From Corynebacterium propinquum DSM 44285 (lineage in GTDB: Bacteria; Actinomycetota; Actinomycetes; Mycobacteriales; Mycobacteriaceae): DNA of 64,000 bases. The position numbers and the translations under genes were made by a program. Under the pieces are notes generated by a model. The model was given only the letters and a program-made list of their open reading frames with translations. It did not search any database and was not told where the DNA came from. Positions 9,472 through 19,204 of this stretch are shown piece after piece; position 1 is the first letter of the stretch, and each line of letters begins with the position of its first letter. The DNA is taken from contig NZ_AQXC01000010.1 in NCBI RefSeq assembly GCF_000375525.1, positions 1-64,000 of the forward strand. The letters are read 5' to 3'.

Positions 9472-10146
9472 TTAGCGCAGGTTCAGGATGGAATCGATAG
9501 CGCCCGCATTAGCCCGGTAGAACTCATCGACGTTAGGAACTCCAGCGACGGCACCCTTGGCCTGAGCAAGTGCATGCTGGTAGGCGTCTGCGATTGGTGC
9601 TGGAACAGCCAGACCGTAGTTTGCCAAGGTGGACTCGATTTGCTGGTATAGATCTTCCACCGGCTGGAAAGCGTTGCCTGTGGCTGGGCCGGTTGCGGCG
9701 CGCTCTCCGGTGTACTGCGCAGGAGCAGCTGCTGGGGCTGGAGCTGGGGCAGCGGCAGCGCCATTTGGTGAGCGGTCCAAGTTAGGTGCGGAGTTCAAGC
9801 CCAGCTTGGCGGAGCATGCAGGCCAAGCGCCCCATCCTTGGCCAGCCAGGGTGCGTTCTGCAACCCAAATCTGCTGCGACTTGGTTGCCTGGTGTGCAGC
9901 AGGGGCGAACTGTCCGCCGCCGAAGGCGTGCCAGGTGGAATTGGTGAACTGTAGGCCACCAGAGAAGCCGTTACCAGTGTTGATGGACCAGTCGCCGCCT
10001 GCTTCGCATTCTGCCAAGCGTTCCCAGTCGGAGATGGGGGCGGCATCGGCAGCTGGGCTAAACAGTGCAGCAGAAGCGCCCACGGCGGCCGTGGCTGCTG
10101 CAAGTTTGGTCATGCGCTTGCTTTTCACGTTGCTGTGGCGTCCCAT
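9472..10146 (-). CDS. rpf1: Resuscitation-promoting factor (Rpf1-type), secreted
   Basis: Secreted 224-residue Rpf, a lysozyme/transglycosylase-like peptidoglycan hydrolase involved in cell-wall turnover and resuscitation. A signal peptide (KLAAATAAVGASAALFSPAADA) precedes the Rpf domain, which shows SDWERLAECEAGGDWSINTGNG, GGLQFTNSTWHAFGG and RTLAGQGWGAWPACS; the catalytic Glu is in CEAGGDW. A Pro/Ala-rich linker and a C-terminal helical tail follow. The ATG at 10146 is chosen because AAGGAG lies directly upstream; the frame is open to 10257 but those codons are non-conserved and Arg-rich. Transcribed away from cspB. The long leader could hold regulation, but I recognise no specific riboswitch. 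Confidence 0.93.
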   Translation of the reverse strand: MGRHSNVKSKRMTKLAAATAAVGASAALFSPAADAAPISDWERLAECEAGGDWSINTGNGFSGGLQFTNSTWHAFGGGQFAPAAHQATKSQQIWVAERTLAGQGWGAWPACSAKLGLNSAPNLDRSPNGAAAAPAPAPAAAPAQYTGERAATGPATGNAFQPVEDLYQQIESTLANYGLAVPAPIADAYQHALAQAKGAVAGVPNVDEFYRANAGAIDSILNLR

Positions 10147-10681
10147 TGGATTTCTCCTTGTGCCGCATACTGAACCCGTGCGTAACGATTGCTGCACAGA
10201 TCGTGGTGGTCGTATCGCGCCCTGCTCGGGTTCGTAGTGCGGTCTTGGTTGTGGCAAGTGCGCGATGGTGACCGTGTGCCTGCCTAGAAAGACTAGCGAT
10301 TTATAACGAATGTGTCACGCTTTGGCGCAAAAATGGACACAAAATCGTGATGAATGTGGTGAATGTGAAACTACAGAGAAAGAAACTGCAGGTAAACGCG
10401 CCGTATGAACTAAGTCACAATAATGTGGTGAGAGCATAGGGCCAGCCTTGCTGCGGCATTGCTGTCTCCGCTATCGCTGGCATTGGCACCGCTGGTTTCG
10501 GCAGCACCAGTGAGACCACAATCACCTGCTGCCTGTATCTACAGTTCTCGTTTCGCGTTAAGGTTGGTGGGCTAAAATCAGCCCGGATATAATAGAGACT
10601 TTACGCGCATATAAAACAGATACCCGCGCACACAAAGATCAACGACACAGAACGAGAAATAATAACGAAGGTGGTGGAATC
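10147..10681. other. Divergent rpf1-cspB intergenic region with a signal-peptide-like remnant
   Basis: This 535-base gap holds the promoters of two divergent genes. Read on the + strand from 10441 to the TAA at 10573-10575, one frame gives SLAAALLSPLSLALAPLVSAAP followed by about 20 ordinary residues and a stop. It looks like an export signal without a start codon or a mature protein, and may be the fossil of a secreted-protein gene or chance. The stretch 10300-10440 is A/T-richer and shows repeated GTG-rich steps but no palindrome I can defend. Confidence 0.35.
10564..10593 (+). promoter_or_regulatory. Probable cspB promoter
   Basis: A consensus -10 box TATAAT at 10588-10593 with TTGGTG at 10564-10569 as -35, spaced 18 bases. 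The predicted transcript starts near 10600, giving an approximately 80-base leader, which fits cold-shock genes. Confidence 0.55.
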
Positions 10682-11065
10682 GTGCCGATTGGAAAAGTGA
10701 AATGGTACGACGCAAAAAAAGGATTCGGCTTCGCCTCTAATCCAGGCGATGCGGACGTATTCGTCGGCAAGAATGTCCTGCCCGACGGCGTTGACGAGCT
10801 TTTGCCGGGCCAGCGCATTGAATTTGACTTCGCGGCTGGGCGCAGGGGGCCGCAGGCGCTTCGCGTCAAGGTGCTGGATAACCCGCGGCGGAAGGCTGGA
10901 ATCGCACGGAAACCAGAAGAACTGCACTCTCTGGTCTCGGATGTGATGACAGTGCTCGAAAGCCAAGTACAGCCAGCGCTGGAAAATGGGCGCTACCCGG
11001 ACCGGAAAACCGGACGCCACGTCTCAGAAATTTTGCGCGCGATTGCGAAAGACCTCGACGCCTAG
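10682..11065 (+). CDS. cspB: Cold-shock domain protein, CspB-type
   Basis: 127-residue protein with an N-terminal cold-shock domain (residues 1-65; MPIGKVKWYDAKKGFGFAS carries RNP-1-like KGFGF, and DVFVGKNVLPDG replaces the usual DVFVHxS block) plus a C-terminal helical extension of about 60 residues, typical of the longer actinobacterial CspB. It likely binds single-stranded RNA or DNA in the cytoplasm as an RNA chaperone. GTG start at 10682 behind GAAGGTGGTGG. The DVFVGK block is encoded by one of the over-represented CGTCGGCAAG words. Confidence 0.9.
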   Translation: MPIGKVKWYDAKKGFGFASNPGDADVFVGKNVLPDGVDELLPGQRIEFDFAAGRRGPQALRVKVLDNPRRKAGIARKPEELHSLVSDVMTVLESQVQPALENGRYPDRKTGRHVSEILRAIAKDLDA

Positions 11066-11086
11066 TATTTCCGCAACTTAGTGTGC

Positions 11087-11653
11087 CTAGTTCGCCGGAG
11101 CCTCGCCTCCGTCGGTCTCGCCCTCCTCGTCGTACGGAAGATCCGCACCGTCCATCGTCGAAATGGACCACACGACTGAATACGGAGTTTCCTCGCCCTC
11201 GTCGTCAGTGCCCACCACAACAGTGGAAATTTCTACGACGAGCAGGCGGGCATCATCGGCGGACCCGGAAATTTCTACCGAATCGGTGTCATAGGAACCA
11301 TGCAAGATCTCATCATTAGCGGCTGGGTCATCATAGATCTGCAGTACCCGCCACTGCGTACTATAAATTTCCTCGGGGATTTCCAGCCGTAACGTCTCGT
11401 CGGCGTCGACAAGCAACTCATTTACTTCGCCCTCGGGGCATTCCTCACCCAATTCGCATACGAGATACGGGGTGATCTCGGCTTCGCGGTCTCCGACGCT
11501 GGCATGCACGGTGATCTCGCTTGGCTCCGCCCCCGGACGGTTTTGCCACCAGTTTTGGAACACGAGGGCAGCAACGGCGACAACAACGACCGCGACGATG
11601 AGCACCAAAACCTGAATCAGCGATTTCCGCTTCGCTTCTTTACGGGTAGCCAT
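11087..11653 (-). CDS. DUF2771 family membrane-anchored protein
   Basis: 188 residues with a single N-terminal membrane anchor (SLIQVLVLIVAVVVVAVAALVF) followed by an extracytoplasmic domain containing two Cys (YLVCELGEEC) that could form a disulfide, and a Trp-containing C-terminal half. This architecture matches DUF2771, which lies next to cspB in corynebacteria and mycobacteria. No function is established to my knowledge. The start at 11653 (MATRKEAKRK) gives the positive-inside end expected for the anchor. It is convergent with cspB, 21 bases apart. Confidence 0.75.
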   Translation of the reverse strand: MATRKEAKRKSLIQVLVLIVAVVVVAVAALVFQNWWQNRPGAEPSEITVHASVGDREAEITPYLVCELGEECPEGEVNELLVDADETLRLEIPEEIYSTQWRVLQIYDDPAANDEILHGSYDTDSVEISGSADDARLLVVEISTVVVGTDDEGEETPYSVVWSISTMDGADLPYDEEGETDGGEAPAN

Positions 11654-11759
11654 GCCCACCAGCATACTTTTCGGCGTTATACATTAAGCAGCGGGGACGA
11701 ATTTTTACCGCCCTAACATGCTTACCCCGCATAGCATGCTAGAACCGGCAGAACTCGGT

Positions 11760-12701
11760 TTAACCGGCTGGGACAAACTCTACCTCGTATAAATCTGGCC
11801 AACGCTTCCCAGTAACAAAGAAATGACCAGTGCTGTCCTGGAACGCGATGCCGTTGAGCACGTGATTGGGATCAGCTGTGGCATTATTCTCCAAGCCCGA
11901 GGCATCGATCACGGCGTCCACTTCCCCGGTTTCCGCCGAAAAGCGAATGATCTCATCAGATAAAAAGATATTCGCGTAGACATCATCGCCGACGCATTCC
12001 AGCTCATTAATCTTGCCGACGGGCGTGCCAGCCGCTGTAACCCGTAGCTCTTCACCAGCGCGTGGTGCAAAAGTCACCGGATCGCGTTTGCTGATGGTAT
12101 CCGAGCCGTCAGAAACCAATAGTTCGCCCTCGCGTGCGCAGATACCCCACCCCTCGCCGTCGTAGTGCACGCGTGTGGTTTCTGCGAGCGTGTGTGGATC
12201 GCGTGCAATGGCCTCGCCAGCCTGCCAAGTTAACTGCCAGATGATATCGCCAGAGCGGGTGATGCCTTCACCGAAAAACTCGTCGGCAAGCTCAGCATGC
12301 TCGGCAATGGAATGGTCAGCGAGATTGGCACGGTAGATGCGCGACTGCCCCCACTGCCCAGTGCCCACCAGCAAGGAACCGTCGTCGTCAAATTCCAAAC
12401 CTTGGGTAAAAGACTCCGGAGAAAACGGGTGCGTGGCAAGCACCTTTGGTACGAGTTTTTCAACGTCTCCGGAGTTCATGGCTGCTGAGCTAAGGACAGA
12501 ATTATCGGCGGATTCTGCCTGTGCCGTTGTCCGACCGGTTGCCTCACCTGCGGCCGGAGCAGCGGACTCAGTGGTTTTTGGCACGGCAGATTCCTCTGCA
12601 TTACTGCAACCTGTCGCTAGCACCGCCACGGCTAATCCCGCAGCGAGAACGCTCCTGCGGGGAGAATGGAAGCCTGCTGTGAATATAGTACGGGGACCCA
12701 T
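11760..12701 (-). CDS. Glutaminyl-peptide cyclotransferase-like lipoprotein
   Basis: 313 residues. A lipoprotein signal (SVLAAGLAVAVLATGC) and a low-complexity Ala/Thr/Ser spacer precede a five-bladed beta-propeller of the plant-type glutamine cyclotransferase family (PF05096). Recognisable blocks are HPFSPESFTQGLEF, GITRSGDIIWQLTWQ, GEGWGICAREGELLVSDGS, INELECVGDDVYANIF and DPNHVLNGIAFQD. The enzyme forms pyroglutamate at peptide N-termini and here should act at the outer face of the membrane. Divergent from the NCS2 permease with fewer than 40 bases between starts. Two copies of the CTTGCCGACG word fall in it. Confidence 0.88.
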   Translation of the reverse strand: MGPRTIFTAGFHSPRRSVLAAGLAVAVLATGCSNAEESAVPKTTESAAPAAGEATGRTTAQAESADNSVLSSAAMNSGDVEKLVPKVLATHPFSPESFTQGLEFDDDGSLLVGTGQWGQSRIYRANLADHSIAEHAELADEFFGEGITRSGDIIWQLTWQAGEAIARDPHTLAETTRVHYDGEGWGICAREGELLVSDGSDTISKRDPVTFAPRAGEELRVTAAGTPVGKINELECVGDDVYANIFLSDEIIRFSAETGEVDAVIDASGLENNATADPNHVLNGIAFQDSTGHFFVTGKRWPDLYEVEFVPAG

Positions 12702-12726
12702 GTCGTTTATTGTGCCGCATGTGGTT

Positions 12727-12732
12727 CATAAT
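12727..12732 (+). promoter_or_regulatory. -10 box placing the transcript start at the NCS2 ATG (leaderless)
   Basis: CATAAT at 12727-12732 ends seven bases before the ATG at 12740, the distance expected between a -10 element and +1. The permease would then be translated from a leaderless mRNA, which is common in Actinobacteria. No normal ribosome site is visible. Confidence 0.4.
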
Positions 12733-12739
12733 GGGGGAC

Positions 12740-14305
12740 ATGACAAGACCGCCTTCACAGCCAGCGCACTCTGCAACAGGTCAACACGCAGATTCCGCGG
12801 CAGGAACCACCCCAGAAAACAGCGCAGAAAGCAGCGCCGAAAACTCCACAGCACACGCACAGGTTGAGCGTGGATTCCTGGACCGCTACTTCCACGTCAG
12901 CGAACGAGGAACGACGATCCCGAGCGAAATCCGCGCCGGGGTCGTGACCTTTTTCGCCATGGCCTACATCATCATCCTGAACCCACTGATCTTAGGCACC
13001 ACGGAAGATGCAGAAGGCACGGTCCTGGGCATTCCACAGGTCGCTGCCGTGACCGCACTGGCGGCTGGAGTCATGACCATCCTGTTCGGGGTAATTGCAA
13101 AATACCCGTTCGGCTTCGCGGCCGGGTTGGGCATCAACACCCTGGTTGCTGTCACCCTGGTCATGGGAGAAGGGCTGACCTGGCCGCAAGCCATGGGCTT
13201 GGTGGTCATCGACGGTATTATCATCGTCATTCTGGCCATCACAGGCTTCCGGGAGGCCGTATTCCATGCCATTCCGGCGGCGATGAAATCCGCCATCGGT
13301 GTCGGCATTGGATTGTTTATCACCATGATCGGCATGGTTGACGCCGGCTTCGTGCGCCGTATCCCGGATGCCGCCGGAACCACAGTTCCTGTCCAGCTCG
13401 GAATCGACGGCTCCATTGCTAGCTGGCCCACCCTGGTTTTCGTCATTGGTCTGCTGATCTGCGGATTCATGATGGTTCGCGGGATCCGCGGTGGCCTGTT
13501 CATCGGAATCGTTGCTACCACCGTTATCGCCGTGATCGTGGAAGCTATCGCTGAGGCCGGTCCATCCGTCGATGACCAAGGCGAAGCCAATCCCACCGGC
13601 TGGAACCTGGCCGTACCGTCGGTCCCAGATTCTTTGGGCGGTATGCCTGATCTTTCATTAGTTGGCGCGATCGATGTCGTGGGCGCATTCACGCAAGTTG
13701 GCGCACTGGCAGCCACGTTGCTGGTATTTGCGCTGGTGCTCGCGAATTTCTTCGATGCGATGGGCACGATGACCGCCCTGGGTAAGCAAGGCCAGCTTGT
13801 CGACGACAATGGCAACCTGCCGAATCTGAAGAAGGCACTGGTTGTTGAAGGTTTCGGTGCTGTGGTTGGTGGCGTTACTTCGTCGTCGTCGAACACCGTG
13901 TATGCCGATTCTGCCGCCGGTGTCGCCGATGGTGCACGCACAGGTTTAGCAAACGTTGTTACGGGCCTGCTGTTTTTGGCCGCGATGTTTTTGACCCCGT
14001 TGTATGAAATCGTGCCGATGGAAGCTGCTGCACCCGTCCTGGTTGTCGTTGGTGTGCTGATGATGGGCCAGGTGAAAGACATTGATTGGGATAAATTCCA
14101 CATTGCGTTGCCTGCCTTTTTGACGATTCTGGTGATGCCTTTTACCTATTCCATCGTCAACGGCATCGGAGTAGGCGTGATTGCCTTTACCGTCATGAAC
14201 CTGTTCGCTGGAAAAGGCGCAAAGACCCACTGGATCATGTGGCTGCTTACCGGTTTGTTCATTATCTTTTTCGCCATTGAACCGCTACGTGCGGTTGTGG
14301 GTTAG
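12740..14305 (+). CDS. NCS2 / AzgA-type purine base permease
   Basis: 521-residue polytopic membrane protein of the nucleobase-cation symporter-2 class, AzgA (adenine/guanine/hypoxanthine) branch. Hallmarks are GVVTFFAMAYIIILNP near residue 60, AAGLGINTLVAVT, MGLVVIDGIIIVIL, KSAIGVGIGLFITMIG, the motif NFFDAMGTMTALG and SSSNTVYADSAAGV. Around 12-14 hydrophobic segments are visible. It probably imports purine bases with protons or sodium. The first 45 residues are a Ser/Ala/Thr-rich tail. The methyltransferase gene follows 15 bases downstream and may be co-transcribed. Confidence 0.9.
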   Translation: MTRPPSQPAHSATGQHADSAAGTTPENSAESSAENSTAHAQVERGFLDRYFHVSERGTTIPSEIRAGVVTFFAMAYIIILNPLILGTTEDAEGTVLGIPQVAAVTALAAGVMTILFGVIAKYPFGFAAGLGINTLVAVTLVMGEGLTWPQAMGLVVIDGIIIVILAITGFREAVFHAIPAAMKSAIGVGIGLFITMIGMVDAGFVRRIPDAAGTTVPVQLGIDGSIASWPTLVFVIGLLICGFMMVRGIRGGLFIGIVATTVIAVIVEAIAEAGPSVDDQGEANPTGWNLAVPSVPDSLGGMPDLSLVGAIDVVGAFTQVGALAATLLVFALVLANFFDAMGTMTALGKQGQLVDDNGNLPNLKKALVVEGFGAVVGGVTSSSSNTVYADSAAGVADGARTGLANVVTGLLFLAAMFLTPLYEIVPMEAAAPVLVVVGVLMMGQVKDIDWDKFHIALPAFLTILVMPFTYSIVNGIGVGVIAFTVMNLFAGKGAKTHWIMWLLTGLFIIFFAIEPLRAVVG

Positions 14306-14320
14306 GACGCAGGCTTTTCC

Positions 14321-15322
14321 ATGGCGCCGAGTGGAAACAACTCTGCGGCTACCGCCTCCGTAGATAAAGTAGCGACTAATACGGCAGGGGTTTCTGTAGA
14401 TGATCCGGTCTTCGCTGATATCCGGCTGCTGAATCACCCGCGGCTGCGGCCGGATCGCCAACCGCGCTTAGCAGTGGGCGTGAAGGGGGAGTATGTACCA
14501 GCGAAGCGCTCGCCTGTCGTGCTTGCCGACGGCGCGCTACCGCTAGCGCGCATGTGTGCACAAGATTCAGTGGTTGCACCGACGGCCATTTTTGGGCGGC
14601 GAGAAAAACTAGCGCAGTTTGCTGCAGACTACCCGGGGGAGTGGGACGCGATCGTGGCAGCAGGGGTCCCAGTGTATGACGTTTCCGCCGCGTTATTGCG
14701 CGAAGTAGTGGGGTTCGACTTGCACCGCGGGCTACTCGGCGTGGCGCCACGGCCAGCAATCCCGGATCTACAACAACTATCCGGGCACGCAACGTCTGGC
14801 CTTGAAACTTCTTCCGGTTCTGGGCTTCTTCACGGTGCCCGCACCGTCGTCATCCTAGAAGGAGTCGGGGACCCCGATAACATTGGCGCGATTTTTCGTT
14901 CCGCAGCATCGTTGGGTGCTGATGCGATCTTGTTTGGTGCTGGCTGTAGCGATTTGTGGGATCGCCGGGTTATTCGGGTCTCCCTAGGCCAAGCATTACG
15001 CGTGCCTAGTATTCGCATTGCTGGCGGGCCCAACGATTGGCACCATGGCCTCGCTGGTTTACAAGACAGTGGGTTTCATGTCGTCGCTTTGAGCCCCGGC
15101 AATGGTTCAGTAGAACTTCATCAAAGCCTCGTGCGCGATGATGGCACGGGCCGGGAGAAAGTCGCGTTTTTGCTGGGGGCTGAGGGGCCCGGGCTGAGCA
15201 GCCACGCCATGGCAGCTGCCGATAGCAGAGCAGTCATTCCCATGGCGGCCGGGGCGGATTCTCTTAATGTCGCGACGACTGCCGCGTGTTGTCTTTATGA
15301 GCGTTGGCGCGCGCGAGATTAA
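14321..15322 (+). CDS. TrmH/SpoU-family RNA 2'-O-methyltransferase
   Basis: 333 residues. A substrate-binding N-terminal domain (RSPVVLADGALPLARM to VGFDLHRGLLGVAPRP) is followed by the SPOUT catalytic domain with the three family motifs: VILEGVGDPDNIGAIFRSA, VAFLLGAEGPGLS and IPMAAGADSLNVATTAA. It transfers methyl from SAM to a ribose in rRNA or tRNA; the exact target cannot be told. The first 30 residues are poorly conserved, so a slightly later start is possible. Its stop overlaps the convergent neighbour by four bases. Confidence 0.9.
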   Translation: MAPSGNNSAATASVDKVATNTAGVSVDDPVFADIRLLNHPRLRPDRQPRLAVGVKGEYVPAKRSPVVLADGALPLARMCAQDSVVAPTAIFGRREKLAQFAADYPGEWDAIVAAGVPVYDVSAALLREVVGFDLHRGLLGVAPRPAIPDLQQLSGHATSGLETSSGSGLLHGARTVVILEGVGDPDNIGAIFRSAASLGADAILFGAGCSDLWDRRVIRVSLGQALRVPSIRIAGGPNDWHHGLAGLQDSGFHVVALSPGNGSVELHQSLVRDDGTGREKVAFLLGAEGPGLSSHAMAAADSRAVIPMAAGADSLNVATTAACCLYERWRARD

Positions 15323-16236
15323 TTGCGGTCGAGGTGGCGCAACTGCTCGCGTAGTTTCGCCCAGCCAGTGCGCGTCTGCCGCGCTGCAACTTTTCCGATT
15401 CTACCCACGATACGGGCGGTGGTGGTTGCGCCAGTCATAAACGTCGAGGTAATTGACGATTGCTCGGCGTTTGCTGCGTGATTTTCGTAATCGTCGTAGT
15501 TTTCAGTTTTCTCGGTGGTTTCTACCAGTGCATGTGAGCCGCCCGTGCGGCCGCGGGCGAATTTGGGTTCCGGGCGGCCGTCGAGTGCGAAGCCGACGAC
15601 GTCGATATCTGGGCCTTCCGCAGAAAAATCAATGCCGAGCCAGGCTTTGTGGGCGTCGGCAAGCAAATCAGCTGGCGCGAAGGGCAAAGCAATGCCGCCG
15701 AGCTGTGGGCTGCGTTCGCCAGCCCACAGTGGTGCCTCAAAAGCATCGGGCAGGCCCTCGTTTTCGAAAGTTGCATAGCGAGTCGCGGTGAGGCTGCGAT
15801 AAAGCTCGCCTTCATGCCAGTGTGCAATACCACCAAACCCAGTCTCACCATTGAAGGCAAAGGCGTAGACGTCTTGTGCTGGAAGAGATTCCCGTAAGCG
15901 CGGCGATAGCTTAGATAACTCCAGGGCATCATCGATGATGGTTTGTACCACGGTGATTCCCGGGTAAGCACCGATATAGTATTCCTCGGCAGAGACCTGG
16001 GCAGAGCGGTTCAAAGGGAATTGCCCCAGCAAAGTGATTGGTGCTGAAGGGTACATTTGGGCAAGATATTTCCGGCCAAAACCGCGGTCAGCGACGGGAT
16101 TATTGGCCAAAATCTGGGCTGGCTGGTCTGCAGCATCGAGGAACCACAGTGTGACCACTGCAGAGCGGTCTGCTGGTTGTGAGCCGTCGGAAAGTGGATC
16201 CGGGGTGCCGGGTTGGCGAGCCTCGTACTGCGTCAT
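15319..16236 (-). CDS. DUF6928-like protein
   Basis: 305 residues, soluble, starting VVTLWFLDAADQPAQIL near residue 28. It has Tyr/Trp-rich blocks (YYIGAYPGITVVQT, AYAFAFNGETGFGGIAHW) typical of an actinobacterial family I recall as DUF6928, function unknown. The C-terminal 60 residues are basic (RIVGRIGKVAARQTRTGW) and preceded by an acidic Asn/Glu/Tyr stretch. It sits just downstream of sepH on the same strand (27 bases), suggesting co-transcription. Confidence 0.6.
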   Translation of the reverse strand: MTQYEARQPGTPDPLSDGSQPADRSAVVTLWFLDAADQPAQILANNPVADRGFGRKYLAQMYPSAPITLLGQFPLNRSAQVSAEEYYIGAYPGITVVQTIIDDALELSKLSPRLRESLPAQDVYAFAFNGETGFGGIAHWHEGELYRSLTATRYATFENEGLPDAFEAPLWAGERSPQLGGIALPFAPADLLADAHKAWLGIDFSAEGPDIDVVGFALDGRPEPKFARGRTGGSHALVETTEKTENYDDYENHAANAEQSSITSTFMTGATTTARIVGRIGKVAARQTRTGWAKLREQLRHLDRN

Positions 16237-16263
16237 AGCAAACCTTCGATGCGATAGTTGGGG

Positions 16264-17724
16264 TTAGCGGCGGGGGCGTTTGGTATTGGCCCGTACGCCG
16301 AGCAAAACATCTTCCCAGTGTGGGGTGGTTGCTTTGCGACGGCGTTTTTTCGGTGCTTCGGAGTCTGGGTGTTGCAGAAACTCGTTGTCTTGTGCTTGGC
16401 CGTCGTTTGCTGGATCGCCGTTTGTTTGTTCTGTGTCTGTGCGATCCGTCCGATCAGAAGTCTCATCCGCGGTTCCGTCCCCGTCTGCCACGACTGGGAT
16501 GTCATCGCGGGTGTCTTCTTCGTCGCCTGAACGACTGCCAGGATTATCGATCGCGTTTCGCGAGGTATCTGCGGTCTGTAATGGGTGCGAACCTGCGCGC
16601 TTGCGTTGTTTATGCGCGGATAGTTCGTCTTCTGGAAGCTGATCGCCTGAGATGAGGCCGTCGAAACCTGCGTTGTATGCATCGCGGGCATCGTCACCGA
16701 CTCGTTGGGGACGGGTTAACGATGTCACTGAGCGGACCGGCTGGATGAAATCGGGATCGACGAGATCCGCAGCCACGGGGTTACGGGGTTCGACAGTATC
16801 GGCGGAAGTAGGGTGGCGGTGGAAGAGCCATTGCGCGGAATTCTGAGATAAACCGGCAGTCCACGTCACCTCAATGGTCCAGGGTTCTCCGGCCACACTG
16901 CGGTGTGCATCCCAGTGTGCATCCGCCAGCGAATGTCCGCGCGCAGCAAACGAGGTAGCTAGTACCTCCCACAAGGTGAGCCGGTCTGGGCCACCATCCC
17001 GGACAGGGTGGGCTTGTTTTGCCATTTCCGCGATACGTTCGCGCTCCAAAATGACTGGGTGTGCGAAAGGCTCCACCCGGGAGACATCGACGCCCATTTC
17101 GTCGGCAAGTTCCTGTGCGCTGGCACCGGCCCGGATTCGTTGTTGAATTTGGTTCGGACGCATCGACATAGGCTGATTACGCGATCGATCACGATCAGCC
17201 ATGCCACGGCCGCCACCGCTAGCCCCCTGGTTACCGCCAGTAGGAACCATGTGCGGAATTTCTGGCTTGGGCTCCTGCTGCGCAGACGAGTTGGCGTCCG
17301 GCATGTGCGCCGCCCCATCCGTGCTGCCATCGGAGTTCTCGTTAGTGGTAGAGCTAGACGACGGCACGGCCGCTAGGTTCGGAGCGGTGTTGCCGTCGTG
17401 CTCGTTGTCCGTGCCTGCGTGGTGGTCCTGGGAGCTCGCTGACAGGGCATTGTTGGCCCGTTCTGTGTAGGCCCGTTCTGTGTCCTGAGCAGTATCCGTA
17501 GCTGTGTCAGTCGGATCTACCTGCTCGATGATCGTGACTGCAGAATCAGAACCAGAATGAGAAGCAGAACCAGTAGCACCAGCTGTCTGCGACGGGGCAG
17601 CGTGCGCTCCTAAGACGCGCAGAAGCTCGTCACTGACGGGAAGCTCGTAACTTTGGCCGTCCTCGTCGCGAAAGTACAAAACCGAGGCGTGGAGGTCGTG
17701 GCCTTCGAATGCTAACTGGTGCAT
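16264..17724 (-). CDS. sepH: Septation protein SepH
   Basis: 486 residues. The N-terminal DUF3071 domain is split by a long Ser/Thr/Asp-rich insertion: residues 1-45 (LHASVLYFRDEDGQSYELPV), then a resumed block with MSMRPNQIQQRIRAGAS and the helix-turn-helix-like SAQELADEMGVDVSRVEPFAHPV. After that come a middle WTIEVTWTAGL block and a charged disordered C-terminus ending in KRRRKATTPHWEDVLLGVR. SepH stimulates FtsZ assembly at the septum in Streptomyces and mycobacteria. The unusually long insertion (about residues 50-180) is species-specific. serC lies 36 bases upstream on the same strand. Confidence 0.88.
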   Translation of the reverse strand: MHQLAFEGHDLHASVLYFRDEDGQSYELPVSDELLRVLGAHAAPSQTAGATGSASHSGSDSAVTIIEQVDPTDTATDTAQDTERAYTERANNALSASSQDHHAGTDNEHDGNTAPNLAAVPSSSSTTNENSDGSTDGAAHMPDANSSAQQEPKPEIPHMVPTGGNQGASGGGRGMADRDRSRNQPMSMRPNQIQQRIRAGASAQELADEMGVDVSRVEPFAHPVILERERIAEMAKQAHPVRDGGPDRLTLWEVLATSFAARGHSLADAHWDAHRSVAGEPWTIEVTWTAGLSQNSAQWLFHRHPTSADTVEPRNPVAADLVDPDFIQPVRSVTSLTRPQRVGDDARDAYNAGFDGLISGDQLPEDELSAHKQRKRAGSHPLQTADTSRNAIDNPGSRSGDEEDTRDDIPVVADGDGTADETSDRTDRTDTEQTNGDPANDGQAQDNEFLQHPDSEAPKKRRRKATTPHWEDVLLGVRANTKRPRR

Positions 17725-17760
17725 AACTGACTCCTTAGTGTGCAGTAGCTGCCGAAAATC

Positions 17761-18912
<1,152 letters not shown>

Positions 18913-19073
18913 TCATTACGACGTTACGTTCAGTTAGTTCGGTTCTTTTATGCAGACACTGCTGGCACTGCTAGCACTACTTGCTGTGTCCACCGTGCCC
19001 TCTCACTATAGGCTGTGACGGGTGAGCATGCGGCTAGTGGCTGGAGTTTTGGGCCACTATTGAAGAAATAATG

Positions 19074-19101
19074 TTGATGGCATCACACAGTTTGGTAATA
19101 T
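19074..19101 (+). promoter_or_regulatory. Probable gltA promoter
   Basis: TTGATG at 19074-19079 and TAATAT at 19096-19101 are spaced 16 bases, giving a leader of about 95 bases before the GTG at 19205. A TCACA at 19083-19087 overlaps the spacer and could be half of a cAMP-receptor (GlxR) site, but the second half is not convincing. Confidence 0.45.
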
Positions 19102-19204
19102 GAATGCCACCAGGATGCGGTCGGAATTGGCCGGATCCGCCATCGGTGAGTCGTTTTCCGTATTATCGATTATTGCGATTCAACCAATTATCGAAAGGTT
19201 CATT

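Noticed and set aside
9472..10680. ydaO-type c-di-AMP riboswitch upstream of rpf1
   Set aside because: Such switches precede rpf in some Actinobacteria, but I could not find the conserved core in the rpf1 leader or in the M23 leaders.
12964..14103. Long open frame of 379 codons on the minus strand
   Set aside because: It lies wholly opposite the NCS2 permease, is Pro/Thr/Ser/Ala-rich and low-complexity, and has no start signal: a shadow of codon bias.
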